Of a DNA stretch of 10,311 nt, positions 1-5,167 are shown piece after piece. A program made the translations under genes and the position numbers. Every line of letters begins with the position of its first letter. The first letter of the stretch is position 1. This stretch comes from an uncultured bacterium (GTDB lineage: Bacteria > Patescibacteriota > Minisyncoccia > Phycocordibacterales > UBA918), in the NCBI GenBank assembly GCA_913046815.1, contig CAJWTE010000024.1, forward strand, positions 1 through 10,311. The letters are read 5' to 3'. Below the pieces are notes generated by a model. That model did not search any database. It was not told the DNA's origin and saw only the letters and a program-made list of their open reading frames with translations.

Positions 1-120
1 TGCAGCATTTCCCACAATATCCGGATTATTCATAATCTCGGAGTCATCCTTCATAATGAATAGCTTGTAGCCAAAACCAACCAAAATAATAAATCCGAGA
101 ACCGCTATTGTTTTTTTCAT
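1..120 (-). CDS. Small membrane-anchored protein downstream of pilO, partial (C-terminus off the left edge)
   Basis: Forty codons are visible, reading in from the ATG at 118-120. The product begins MKKTIAVLGFIILVGFGYK: a short positive N-terminus, one hydrophobic segment at about residues 5-21, then a polar acidic stretch continuing out of the window. It follows pilO by 16 bp in the same direction, so it is probably the next gene of the pilus cluster. Its place matches that of PilP in proteobacterial pilMNOP operons, but too little is visible to claim homology, and no lipobox is seen. An AAAGGAG sequence (123-129) lies 2 bases before the start, the only good Shine-Dalgarno-like site in the window. 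An in-frame ATG at 130-132 would add MKGV and is an alternative start. Gene reality is fairly certain; identity is unknown. Confidence 0.6.
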   Translation of the reverse strand, partial: MKKTIAVLGFIILVGFGYKLFIMKDDSEIMNNPDIVGNAA

Positions 121-136
121 TACTCCTTTCATACCA

Positions 137-745
137 CTAATTTTGAATTGGATTAAATGACTTCGCCTCCAATACTAGATTATATATCAGTCCACTATTA
201 ACCACTACGCCTCCCTGTTCCAACTCACCACTTACAGCTTCCAGACTAACAATCTTTAATGGATAAGCGTTAACTTCAAGATTTTCCAAGAAAGATTTGA
301 GGTCATCATATTCACCTACCAAGGTCATGTTGAAACGCTTGGCCTCCAAACTTCTCTCCAACAGCATATCCGACGGAATTTCCCCTTCTTCATCATCAAA
401 TACCTCCCTCTGGCTTTCCTCGGCGTCACTAACAGCTATACTTATAGGCAATAAGCCACTCAGTATGGCCATGGCTTCTATATCTTGCTCAACCTCCACT
501 ACGTCAGTCTCGCTAGGTAGAAATTTCTCCAAGGCCTGTAACTCACCAGCAGAAACACTGTCAGCACGATTGGTCAACTCGGCCAACAAAGAAGTAAACT
601 GAGTTGCATCTGCCACCGCGGCCTTATAAGATACGATGTCGTTTTCCAAATCTCTCAACTCGTCAAATTTTGGTTTGATATAAGATACAAAAGCCACTAT
701 GACTAGGACGATGAGTACCAACTGTATTGTAAATTTCCTGGACAT
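137..745 (-). CDS. pilO: Type IV pilus inner-membrane assembly protein PilO
   Basis: The 202-residue product has the PilO plan: a short cytoplasmic N-terminus (MSRKF), one membrane helix at about residues 6-23, a heptad-like coiled-coil stretch to about residue 60, and an alpha/beta outer domain. PilO pairs with PilN in the inner membrane and links the cytoplasmic PilM ring to the rest of the pilus machine. It starts 2 bp after the pilN stop codon, which implies co-transcription and probably translational coupling, since no Shine-Dalgarno sequence precedes it. An acidic insertion lies at about residues 108-124 (EESQREVFDDEEGEIPSD). PilO sequences are poorly conserved, so the call rests mainly on topology plus position after pilM and pilN. 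The stop is TAG at 137-139. Confidence 0.85.
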   Translation of the reverse strand: MSRKFTIQLVLIVLVIVAFVSYIKPKFDELRDLENDIVSYKAAVADATQFTSLLAELTNRADSVSAGELQALEKFLPSETDVVEVEQDIEAMAILSGLLPISIAVSDAEESQREVFDDEEGEIPSDMLLERSLEAKRFNMTLVGEYDDLKSFLENLEVNAYPLKIVSLEAVSGELEQGGVVVNSGLIYNLVLEAKSFNPIQN

Positions 746-747
746 AA

Positions 748-1575
748 TTATATTGAAGTATTATCACCATCCGCATTAGTGTCGTCGGCTAGTTCATCAT
801 CAGTACCGGTATCATTAGCTGTGTCTGTGTCATCAAATGTATCAGTATCTGCAGCAGGTGTGTCAGATGAAGTAACGTCTACTGGGGCTGAAGAACTAGC
901 TACTGCCACATCATTTTCCTCAGCTACAGGCATTATATCCACCCCTCTAAAAGGGATGTCGGACATGGCGATTGGGATAGAGATTTCATACGAAATACGA
1001 GAAGTGTCCTCAATTTCTAACCCCTCAAATCCTTCTGCTGCACCATAGACTACCTGCTTGATTGTGGCGCCTTTTAAAAGGTCGTTTTGCTTCAAAACTT
1101 CACGCTGAAAGACTAACGTATTGAAATCATCTAACCCTCCATATAATGAGAGTGTGTAAGTGTTGGTATCTACTTCAACCTCACCATTTTCTTTGTTAGA
1201 ACCAGCAGAATAGATCCTGAATCCAGCAAAACCAACATTTTGGAGGGTGGTATCTTCCAAAGCTGAGAATATCTGCAATACAGAAGTATGGTTATCCAAT
1301 AGAGTTTGAACAATATTCAATTGCATATCTAGTTCTCGTACTCGTTCAATCTGACTTTGGCTAAACTTATTACGCTCTGCTTCCAACAAAGATCGCTGTG
1401 TATCTAGTGTTTTGTTCAGTTGAAATTCCCAAATAAAAAGTGCTGCGGTAACAAACAAAGTGCCAAAAAAAAGCACGTAAACAACATAGTTCAGTACATA
1501 CACCCTTCTGGTTATTTTTTTTCTTGGTGCGGGTTGGTTGGTCTGTCGGGGAATAAAGGATCCAGTATTAGCCAT
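748..1575 (-). CDS. pilN: Type IV pilus assembly protein PilN with a long acidic C-terminal tail
   Basis: The 275-residue protein has a basic cytoplasmic N-terminus (SFIPR at 6-10, perhaps the equivalent of the PilM-binding INLLPxR segment of PilN), a membrane helix at about 27-50, a coiled coil at about 55-95 and an alpha/beta domain to about 215. PilN uses its N-terminal peptide to dock on PilM and its outer domain to pair with PilO. I chose the ATG at 1573-1575 because a perfect TATAAT lies 7 bases upstream and because a longer reading frame from 1659 would overlap the end of pilM and put an odd 28-residue extension on the N-terminus. The last 57 or so residues (219-275) are a low-complexity Asp/Thr/Ala/Ser tail, unusual for PilN. 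pilO follows after 2 bp. Confidence 0.85.
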   Translation of the reverse strand: MANTGSFIPRQTNQPAPRKKITRRVYVLNYVVYVLFFGTLFVTAALFIWEFQLNKTLDTQRSLLEAERNKFSQSQIERVRELDMQLNIVQTLLDNHTSVLQIFSALEDTTLQNVGFAGFRIYSAGSNKENGEVEVDTNTYTLSLYGGLDDFNTLVFQREVLKQNDLLKGATIKQVVYGAAEGFEGLEIEDTSRISYEISIPIAMSDIPFRGVDIMPVAEENDVAVASSSAPVDVTSSDTPAADTDTFDDTDTANDTGTDDELADDTNADGDNTSI

Positions 1576-1582
1576 TGGATTA

Positions 1583-1588
1583 ATTATA
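1583..1588 (-). promoter_or_regulatory. -10 box of an internal, probably leaderless pilN promoter
   Basis: A perfect TATAAT reads on the minus strand and is separated from the pilN ATG by 7 bases (TAATCCA), which puts the expected transcription start at or next to the A of the ATG. No convincing -35 box is visible. The 58 bp between pilM and pilN has room for this promoter, and no Shine-Dalgarno sequence is present. pilN-pilO may therefore be transcribed on their own as well as from the pilM promoter. Confidence 0.55.
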
Positions 1589-1633
1589 CTCTGCCAATTT
1601 TTAATTAATGCTTTTAGCTGTGGACATGTTGTA

Positions 1634-2710
1634 CTAACTAAAGTCCCTGAGCACAGCACCTAGACTAATCGCGAAAGACGGACCAATGGTCTTGATAGTA
1701 TCTTCCATGAATGCTGGGTAAGCTACTTTTGTAAACGGATTGGCAACTTTTGCATCTCGACCCAATGTTTCACGTAGATGAGGAACTATACCAATAGTAT
1801 TTGCTACTCCACCAATCAATGATACATACTTTATCTGATTACCTATCCTATCTTCATATTGCTCGATCGAACGCCTAAATTCCTGTACCGGAGCATCTAA
1901 AACTGACATGGCAGTACGTCTTACATCTTGAAGACTACTATCGTCACCGGCTGTACGCTTCAAGTCTTCTGCTTCAGCGAGAGAAATTTGCTTCAATTCT
2001 GCCAATTTAGCTGTGATATTCGAACCTCCCACTGTCACTCTATGGATTCTCTCAAGCGAATTATTCCGCACAATATATAACTTACTAACCCATGCACCCA
2101 AATCAATAATGGCGAAAGCGTCATTAGTACCATCAGAGCACGCTCGAATAGCACTAAACACCTCCAGCTCAGGTCCTTCCGACATGATATTGATTGACCG
2201 AACTAAATCACCAAATCTCGCTACGGCGTCATTTTGCATGGCCACTAGAAGTACTTCCTGTTGGTTATTTATTGGTTTTAAATTGAGTGGTACCCAGTCG
2301 AGAGTCACGTCATTTATGTTCACTGGAATATATTTGCGTGCTTCCACTGGAATACGTTTCTCTAGAGATTCCTGGTCATCTAAAGTAACCGGTATCACAG
2401 TTATAAATCCGGAAGACAGTGGCATAGACAATACTCCATGTTTAGCTTTCACACCCGCTTCTCTAAAAACATCCACCAAAGCCTCTATCTCATGCTTTTT
2501 CTCTAGGTGCACTATCTGACCCAACTCTTTGTTGCCATAAGGACCGAGCTGTAACTCACCGTAAGTCTTGAGGGTCAATGCTTTCTCTGTTTGTTCTAGT
2601 TCTACTACTTTGACCGACGAACTACCGAGGTCGATACCGACCACTCTGTTTGCAGGTCCACTAGCAACATTTCCGAGACCAGAAAAAATCTTTCCTAAGG
2701 AAAATGTCAT
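1634..2710 (-). CDS. pilM: Type IV pilus assembly ATPase-fold protein PilM
   Basis: The 358-residue product is a PilM/FtsA-like actin-fold protein of usual family length. The phosphate-binding motif GIDLGSSSVK is at 25-34, a second phosphate loop IIDLGAWVSK at 201-210 and the adenosine motif LIGGVANTIG at 298-307. PilM forms a cytoplasmic ring bound to the N-terminus of PilN and couples motor ATPases to the membrane platform. The open frame extends upstream to 2854, but that would overlap comF and add 48 unrelated residues. The ATG at 2708-2710 gives a normal PilM N-terminus and has an extended -10 promoter 8 bases upstream. pilN follows after 58 bp. All nucleotide-binding motifs look intact. 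Confidence 0.93.
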   Translation of the reverse strand: MTFSLGKIFSGLGNVASGPANRVVGIDLGSSSVKVVELEQTEKALTLKTYGELQLGPYGNKELGQIVHLEKKHEIEALVDVFREAGVKAKHGVLSMPLSSGFITVIPVTLDDQESLEKRIPVEARKYIPVNINDVTLDWVPLNLKPINNQQEVLLVAMQNDAVARFGDLVRSINIMSEGPELEVFSAIRACSDGTNDAFAIIDLGAWVSKLYIVRNNSLERIHRVTVGGSNITAKLAELKQISLAEAEDLKRTAGDDSSLQDVRRTAMSVLDAPVQEFRRSIEQYEDRIGNQIKYVSLIGGVANTIGIVPHLRETLGRDAKVANPFTKVAYPAFMEDTIKTIGPSFAISLGAVLRDFS

Positions 2711-2718
2711 ATGGATAA

Positions 2719-2727
2719 ATCTTAACA
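2719..2727 (-). promoter_or_regulatory. Extended -10 promoter of pilM (leaderless)
   Basis: TGTTAAGAT on the minus strand fits the TGnTATAAT extended -10 pattern (TG plus TAAGAT). Eight bases separate it from the pilM ATG, so transcription would start at or within a base of the start codon. It abuts the comF promoter on the other strand with no base between them. A TTGACT sequence lies upstream but 21 bases away, too far for a normal -35. Confidence 0.5.
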
Positions 2728-2736
2728 TGCTAGAGT
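2728..2736 (+). promoter_or_regulatory. Extended -10 promoter of comF (leaderless)
   Basis: TGCTAGAGT fits the extended -10 pattern (TG plus TAGAGT). Six bases then lead to the comF ATG at 2743, again predicting a leaderless message. It abuts the pilM element (2719-2727), so RNA polymerase could not sit on both at once. Confidence 0.45.
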
Positions 2737-2742
2737 CTGTAT

Positions 2743-3336
2743 ATGAGTCAACTATTTTGGGTATTACTGGATACTCTCTTTCCTCCCAGCGAAGAGGAGC
2801 TGGTGCTACGTCATTGGCAAGAAGGAAAAGACTACCTAGACTATAATCCAACAATTATAAATTTTGTGACAGCTCTAATGTCGTACAAAAACCCGCAAGT
2901 AAAAGCAGTCATAAAAACTGCCAAATTCAACCATAACAATAAGGCTTTCCTTTTACTTGCTGAGATTTTAGAAAAGCACATGGCCGCTACCGGTCTACAT
3001 AACTATGTATTAGTACCTATACCACTAGCTCCCAAACGTTGGCGAAAACGTGGTTACAACCAAGTTGAAAAGGTGTTGTCTCAGACCAACTTGCCTTACA
3101 GAACAGACTTGTTAAAAAGAGTAAGAAATACCAAACCGCAAACCAGCCTTGACCGCGGAGATAGATTAAAAAATATGCACAATGCTTTTAAATGTAAAGT
3201 GAGGAAGTTACCTTCTGATATGCAAATTGTGTTATTGGACGACGTATATACTACCGGTGCCACGATGGAAGCGGCGCGAGCTACGCTCGCGCCGCTCTCA
3301 CCCCTCCCTATTATATGTATCGCACTTGCGCATTAA
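2743..3336 (+). CDS. comF: ComF-family phosphoribosyltransferase-like protein
   Basis: The 197-residue product carries the ComF signature VPIPLAPKRWRKRGYNQ (91-107) and the type I phosphoribosyltransferase PRPP-binding loop VLLDDVYTTGAT (163-174). ComF proteins are linked to DNA uptake and, in some bacteria, to DNA restart and repair; their substrate is unsettled. The N-terminus begins FWVLLDTLFPP like the family, but the CxxC zinc-ribbon cysteines that normally follow are absent (SEEEL instead). Divergence from pilM is consistent with a pilus/competence role. The last residues after the PRPP loop are encoded by a perfect G+C-rich palindrome (3270-3296), and the C-terminus is short and proline-rich (LAPLSPLP). 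The start ATG has a -10 box 6 bases upstream and no Shine-Dalgarno sequence. Confidence 0.88.
   Translation: MSQLFWVLLDTLFPPSEEELVLRHWQEGKDYLDYNPTIINFVTALMSYKNPQVKAVIKTAKFNHNNKAFLLLAEILEKHMAATGLHNYVLVPIPLAPKRWRKRGYNQVEKVLSQTNLPYRTDLLKRVRNTKPQTSLDRGDRLKNMHNAFKCKVRKLPSDMQIVLLDDVYTTGATMEAARATLAPLSPLPIICIALAH
3270..3296. repeat. Perfect 12-bp G+C-rich palindrome inside the 3' end of comF
   Basis: AGCGGCGCGAGC (3270-3281) and its exact reverse complement (3285-3296) flank a TAC loop. The element is far richer in G+C than its surroundings. It is read in frame as part of ComF residues 176-185 (EAARATLAPL). No T-run follows, so it is not a standard intrinsic terminator, though it could slow polymerase 76 bp before tRNA-Ser. 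It resembles a short palindromic repeat that landed in a tolerant part of a gene; whether it recurs elsewhere in the genome cannot be seen here. Confidence 0.8.
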
Positions 3337-3339
3337 TTA

Positions 3340-3348
3340 TGATATTCT
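3340..3348 (+). promoter_or_regulatory. Extended -10 promoter for tRNA-Ser
   Basis: TGATATTCT (TG plus TATTCT) lies just after the comF stop codon. The predicted start, about 7 bases downstream, leaves a 5' leader of roughly 17 bases before the mature tRNA. No good -35 box was found. Confidence 0.45.
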
Positions 3349-3371
3349 ACCGGCTACAAATTAGTAAGCAT

Positions 3372-3459
3372 GGAGAGTTGGCTGAGTGGTCGAAAGCGCC
3401 TCACTGCTAACGAGGTAAGGGTTTATAGCCCTTCATGGGTTCGAATCCCATACTCTCCG
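3372..3459 (+). tRNA. trnS: tRNA-Ser, anticodon GCU
   Basis: The 88-base class II tRNA folds with acceptor GGAGAGT/ACTCTCC (3372-3378 and 3452-3458), discriminator G at 3459, a long variable arm (AAGGG/CCCTT) and a T arm ATGGG-TTCGAAT-CCCAT. The anticodon loop CTGCTAA places GCT at 3406-3408, which reads AGC and AGU serine codons. The anticodon stem closes with an A-C mismatch next to the loop. CCA is not encoded: G3459 is followed by CAC, so CCA must be added after transcription. The 3' end is copied in inverted orientation just downstream (see the repeat entries). Confidence 0.95.
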
Positions 3460-3491
3460 CACGAGCTTTCCGCGATGGCGGAGAGTATGGG
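3447..3491. repeat. 14-bp exact inverted repeat of the tRNA-Ser 3' end
   Basis: CCCATACTCTCCGC (3447-3460) covers the 3' strand of the T stem, the acceptor strand and discriminator of the tRNA plus one base. Its exact reverse complement is at 3478-3491, after a 17-base gap. The same orientation resumes at 3522-3528 with ATTCGAA, the reverse complement of T-loop bases 3440-3446, after a 30-base hairpin insert (3492-3521). A full 21-base inverted copy of the tRNA end therefore appears to be present but interrupted. Confidence 0.85.
3466..3485 (+). repeat. Stem-loop 1 (8-bp stem, GATG loop)
   Basis: CTTTCCGC (3466-3473) pairs with GCGGAGAG (3478-3485) through one T-G wobble, with loop GATG. CTTTCCGC is a near copy of the tRNA 3' end CTCTCCGC (3453-3460). 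GCGGAGAG can therefore pair either locally or with the tRNA acceptor strand; local pairing would leave the tRNA free to fold. Confidence 0.65.
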
Positions 3492-3520
3492 CATAGCGTT
3501 TTGAATAAAACGCGTTATGC
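3491..3520 (+). repeat. Stem-loop 2 (7+5-bp stem, GAAT loop)
   Basis: GCGTTTT (3496-3502) pairs with AAAACGC (3507-3513) over a GAAT loop. A two-base bulge (GT, 3514-3515) is followed by GCATA (3491-3495) pairing with TATGC (3516-3520). This hairpin is what interrupts the inverted copy of the tRNA 3' end. Confidence 0.7.
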
Positions 3521-3590
3521 GATTCGAAAAGGTTGCCTGTGATTTTGGAAAAATCGTGACAACCTGTACTGAAACTGTAAGTTTCGAATC
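3521..3590 (+). repeat. Stem-loop 3, branched, closed by a copy of the tRNA T-loop sequence
   Basis: GATTCGAAA (3521-3529) pairs exactly with TTTCGAATC (3582-3590). Inside are AGGTTG/CAACCT (3530-3535 with 3560-3565) and, within that, GATTTT/AAAATC (3541-3546 with 3550-3555). GAAACT/AGTTTC (3571-3576 with 3580-3585) is an alternative hairpin that competes with the closing stem. GATTCGAA could also pair with TTCGAATC of the tRNA T arm (3440-3447). Confidence 0.6.
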
Positions 3591-3616
3591 CCTTAGTGTT
3601 CACCGCTAAGGGATTC
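3586..3616 (+). repeat. Stem-loop 4 (perfect 11-bp stem)
   Basis: GAATCCCTTAG (3586-3596) and CTAAGGGATTC (3606-3616) are exact reverse complements around a nine-base loop, TGTTCACCG, which can close further by T-G and G-C pairs. No T-run follows. The left arm shares bases 3586-3590 with stem-loop 3, so the two are partly exclusive. The S66 promoter begins 7 bases after this stem. Confidence 0.75.
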
Positions 3617-3622
3617 AGACTT

Positions 3623-3631
3623 TGGTATACT
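3623..3631 (+). promoter_or_regulatory. Extended -10 promoter of the S66 peptidase gene
   Basis: TGGTATACT is a near-perfect extended -10 (TG plus TATACT). Nine bases (TAAAACAAT) separate it from the ATG at 3641, predicting a leaderless or near-leaderless message. No Shine-Dalgarno sequence and no good -35 box are present. Confidence 0.6.
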
Positions 3632-3640
3632 TAAAACAAT

Positions 3641-4561
3641 ATGTTAGCAAAAGCTCTAAAGTCAGGAGACACAATAGGAATCATCGCTCCTTCAAAACCA
3701 TTTAGTGAAGAGAAGCAATTTGAACTCGACAACTTTATCGAGTACATGAAAATACATGATATTGACGTGTTACTTTCAGAACACTTCTACTCTCAAGAAG
3801 AAAGAGATATTGGATCAGTATCAGCAGAAAAGAGAGCTGCTGATATTAATGCAATGTTCGCTGATAAGAACATTGATGCGATCTGGTGTTTTCAAGGAGG
3901 TGATCCTGCTAATCAGACTCTCGATTTAATTGACTATGATGTCGTAAAAAATAATCCGAAGTTATTTTTAGGGAAAAGTGATATAGATGTATTGTTGCTA
4001 GCTCTCAATAAGATAACAAATTTAGTGACATTCCATACCTGCGATACAAAGATTGGAAGTAACAGAGAAATGGACTTCGATTACACGAAGAAATGGTTTA
4101 AGGAGAGACTGTTTGAAAAATCTAAAGCAGTTGAACCGAGTGGAGAGTGGATTTGTGTAAATGAAGGTGAAGCGGAAGGCAGGCTGCTTGGCTGCAACCC
4201 AATATCAATTCTGAAGCTAGCTGGAACCAAGTACTTTCCTGACTTCACTGACTCCATATTGTTTGTCGAAACATATAAATCAAATCCAAGAGAAACTAGA
4301 GTACATCTTACACAACTGGAGCAAGCAGGAGTTTTCGATAAAATCAAAGGTGTAGTAGTGGGTAATAATTTTGAATTTTTCTCAGAAGGAATCAAAGCGG
4401 AAGAGGTAATAAGGGATTTTCTGATTAAATATAATTTTCCAATTCTGAAAGTAAACGAGTTTGGACACTATCAGCCACACGCATTCCTGCCAATTGGTGC
4501 CAAGATCAAGTTAGATGCAACCAACAAGGCAGTAGACATCATCGAGGATTTCCTTAATTGA
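3641..4561 (+). CDS. S66-family serine peptidase (LD-carboxypeptidase A / MccF-like)
   Basis: The 306-residue protein matches the S66 layout. The nucleophile serine is in LFLGKSD (S113), the glutamate of the triad in ILFVE (E210) and the histidine in VNEFGHYQPHAFLPIG (H276). The FQGGDPANQTLDLIDYD segment (84-100) before the nucleophile resembles the MccF side of the family. Family members either trim the terminal D-Ala from L,D-linked muropeptides during cell-wall recycling (LdcA) or cleave microcin C-like aminoacyl-nucleotide toxins (MccF). The sequence alone does not decide between them. No signal peptide is seen, so it should act in the cytoplasm, as both types do. It has its own promoter after the tRNA-linked stem-loops and ends with TGA, then a strong terminator about 100 bp on. 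Confidence 0.88.
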   Translation: MLAKALKSGDTIGIIAPSKPFSEEKQFELDNFIEYMKIHDIDVLLSEHFYSQEERDIGSVSAEKRAADINAMFADKNIDAIWCFQGGDPANQTLDLIDYDVVKNNPKLFLGKSDIDVLLLALNKITNLVTFHTCDTKIGSNREMDFDYTKKWFKERLFEKSKAVEPSGEWICVNEGEAEGRLLGCNPISILKLAGTKYFPDFTDSILFVETYKSNPRETRVHLTQLEQAGVFDKIKGVVVGNNFEFFSEGIKAEEVIRDFLIKYNFPILKVNEFGHYQPHAFLPIGAKIKLDATNKAVDIIEDFLN

Positions 4562-4566
4562 GAACT

Positions 4567-4603
4567 AAATACTCAGTATCGGATGACCCATACTGGTGAG
4601 TAT
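4567..4603 (+). repeat. Imperfect hairpin after the S66 peptidase gene
   Basis: AATACTC (4567-4573) pairs with GAGTATT (4597-4603), and AGTAT (4574-4578) with ATACT (4589-4593), leaving a GGT bulge and a 10-base loop. No T-run follows. It may protect the 3' end of the message; the true terminator is further on. Confidence 0.45.
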
Positions 4604-4664
4604 TCCTTAGCCCCCGCAGTCAAAATTTAGTGTCGTATGTACCCTGAGTGCCCATATCTTGAAG

Positions 4665-4696
4665 GAAAAAGGAACGACGTTGGTCGTTCCTTTTTC
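4665..4696. terminator. Bidirectional intrinsic terminator
   Basis: GAAAAAGGAACGAC (4665-4678) and its exact reverse complement (4683-4696) flank a GTTG loop. The stem has a G+C-containing core next to the loop, and runs of five A and five T at its base act as the T-tract in either direction. It lies between the convergent S66 peptidase and VOC genes and should stop both. Confidence 0.92.
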
Positions 4697-4734
4697 TTGC
4701 TTACCAATAAAGATAAGTTGCTCTAATAATGAGA

Positions 4735-5124
4735 TTAGTTCATGGAATGGACACCAATCATATTTCCTTCGGTGTCAGTAGCAAGTACGATAAATCCATG
4801 CTTACCAATGGACGTCTTTGATTTAAAAACTTTTCCACCAGCAGACTCAACACGAGCTTCTTCAATTGCACAATCATCACTTCCAAAATACACAATGGTG
4901 CTAGTTCCACCAGCTTTGACGCCTTCCATTTTTGTCAAAGCTCCGGCAGCTCCGCCAACCTTATCCATAGTCATTGGAAATGCCATCATCTCTAGGTCTG
5001 AACCACCAGTAGGATTTGGTAGTTCTGATAACTCAGTGTCAAACACTGTCTCATAGAAATTCTTGGCTCGCTCCATATCATCAACATATATTTCAAACCA
5101 TACTACTGGGTTTTCTTTTTTCAT
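4735..5124 (-). CDS. VOC-superfamily (glyoxalase/bleomycin-resistance fold) protein
   Basis: The 129-residue protein has two beta-alpha-beta-beta-beta modules typical of a single-chain VOC protein. The first opens with VVWFEIYVDDMERAKNFY (7-24). The second includes STIVYFGSDD (75-84) and ends with FIVLATDTEGNMIGVHS (111-127), a classic close of the fold. These proteins usually dimerise and many bind a divalent metal, but function cannot be read from sequence; relatives include glyoxalase I, fosfomycin and bleomycin resistance proteins and many unknowns. E11 and residues of the final strand are the likeliest metal ligands, but I cannot confirm a full set. It is a single-gene unit, 202 bp downstream of the flavoprotein gene on the same strand and with a promoter of its own. 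Confidence 0.85.
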   Translation of the reverse strand: MKKENPVVWFEIYVDDMERAKNFYETVFDTELSELPNPTGGSDLEMMAFPMTMDKVGGAAGALTKMEGVKAGGTSTIVYFGSDDCAIEEARVESAGGKVFKSKTSIGKHGFIVLATDTEGNMIGVHSMN

Positions 5125-5158
5125 ATATTTTATTTATTCGTTAAGCATTAATATTTCT

Positions 5159-5167
5159 ATTTTATCA
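5159..5167 (-). promoter_or_regulatory. Extended -10 promoter candidate for the VOC gene
   Basis: TGATAAAAT on the minus strand (TG plus TAAAAT) lies 34 bases upstream of the ATG and would give a leader of about 27 bases. The surroundings are very A+T-rich, so chance matches are likely. No -35 box or Shine-Dalgarno sequence is clear. Confidence 0.3.

Larger units (their letters stand above)
3440..3592 (+). repeat. Direct repeat of the tRNA T-arm sequence (possible att-like core)
   Basis: TTCGAATCCC is present in the tRNA T arm (3440-3449) and again at 3583-3592, with two of the next four bases also matching. Direct copies of a tRNA 3' half are the usual trace of integration at a tRNA gene. 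The 133 bp between the copies is far too short for an intact element and no integrase is in the window, so at most this is a remnant. Confidence 0.4.
3461..3616 (+). other. Dense stem-loop region after tRNA-Ser; possible structured RNA or palindromic element
   Basis: Nearly every base between the tRNA and the S66 peptidase promoter can be placed in a hairpin: 3466-3485, 3491-3520, 3521-3590 (with inner stems) and 3586-3616. Some stems exclude one another, so two or more folds are possible. No protein-coding frame is evident. No T-run follows any stem, so these are not ordinary terminators. Transcription from the tRNA promoter would copy the whole block. It could be a non-coding RNA joined to the tRNA precursor, a processing signal, or the remains of a palindromic or tRNA-targeting mobile element. 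I do not recognise a known RNA family. Confidence 0.6.

Noticed and set aside
1576..1659. Longer pilN frame starting at 1659
   Set aside because: It overlaps the pilM end, and the added residues (including CSGTLVSTTCPQ) do not look like PilN. A TATAAT box sits just before the ATG at 1575.
2711..2854. Longer pilM reading frame starting at 2854
   Set aside because: It would overlap comF on the other strand and add 48 residues with no likeness to PilM. The ATG at 2710 fits the family and the promoter.
3461..3616. Stem-loops after tRNA-Ser as an intrinsic terminator, CRISPR array or integron attC site
   Set aside because: No T-run follows any stem, the arms are not regularly spaced identical repeats, and no attC core (GTTRRRY/RYYYAAC) pair fits.
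3372..4561. Functional link between tRNA-Ser and an MccF-like peptidase (resistance to toxins that target seryl-tRNA synthesis)
   Set aside because: The S66 sequence does not separate MccF from LdcA, the peptidase has its own promoter, and adjacency to a tRNA is common by chance.
4559..4561. Recoded UGA (Gly), as in Gracilibacteria/Absconditabacteria
   Set aside because: TGA ends the S66 gene at the expected family length and no gene reads through TGA, so the standard bacterial code fits.
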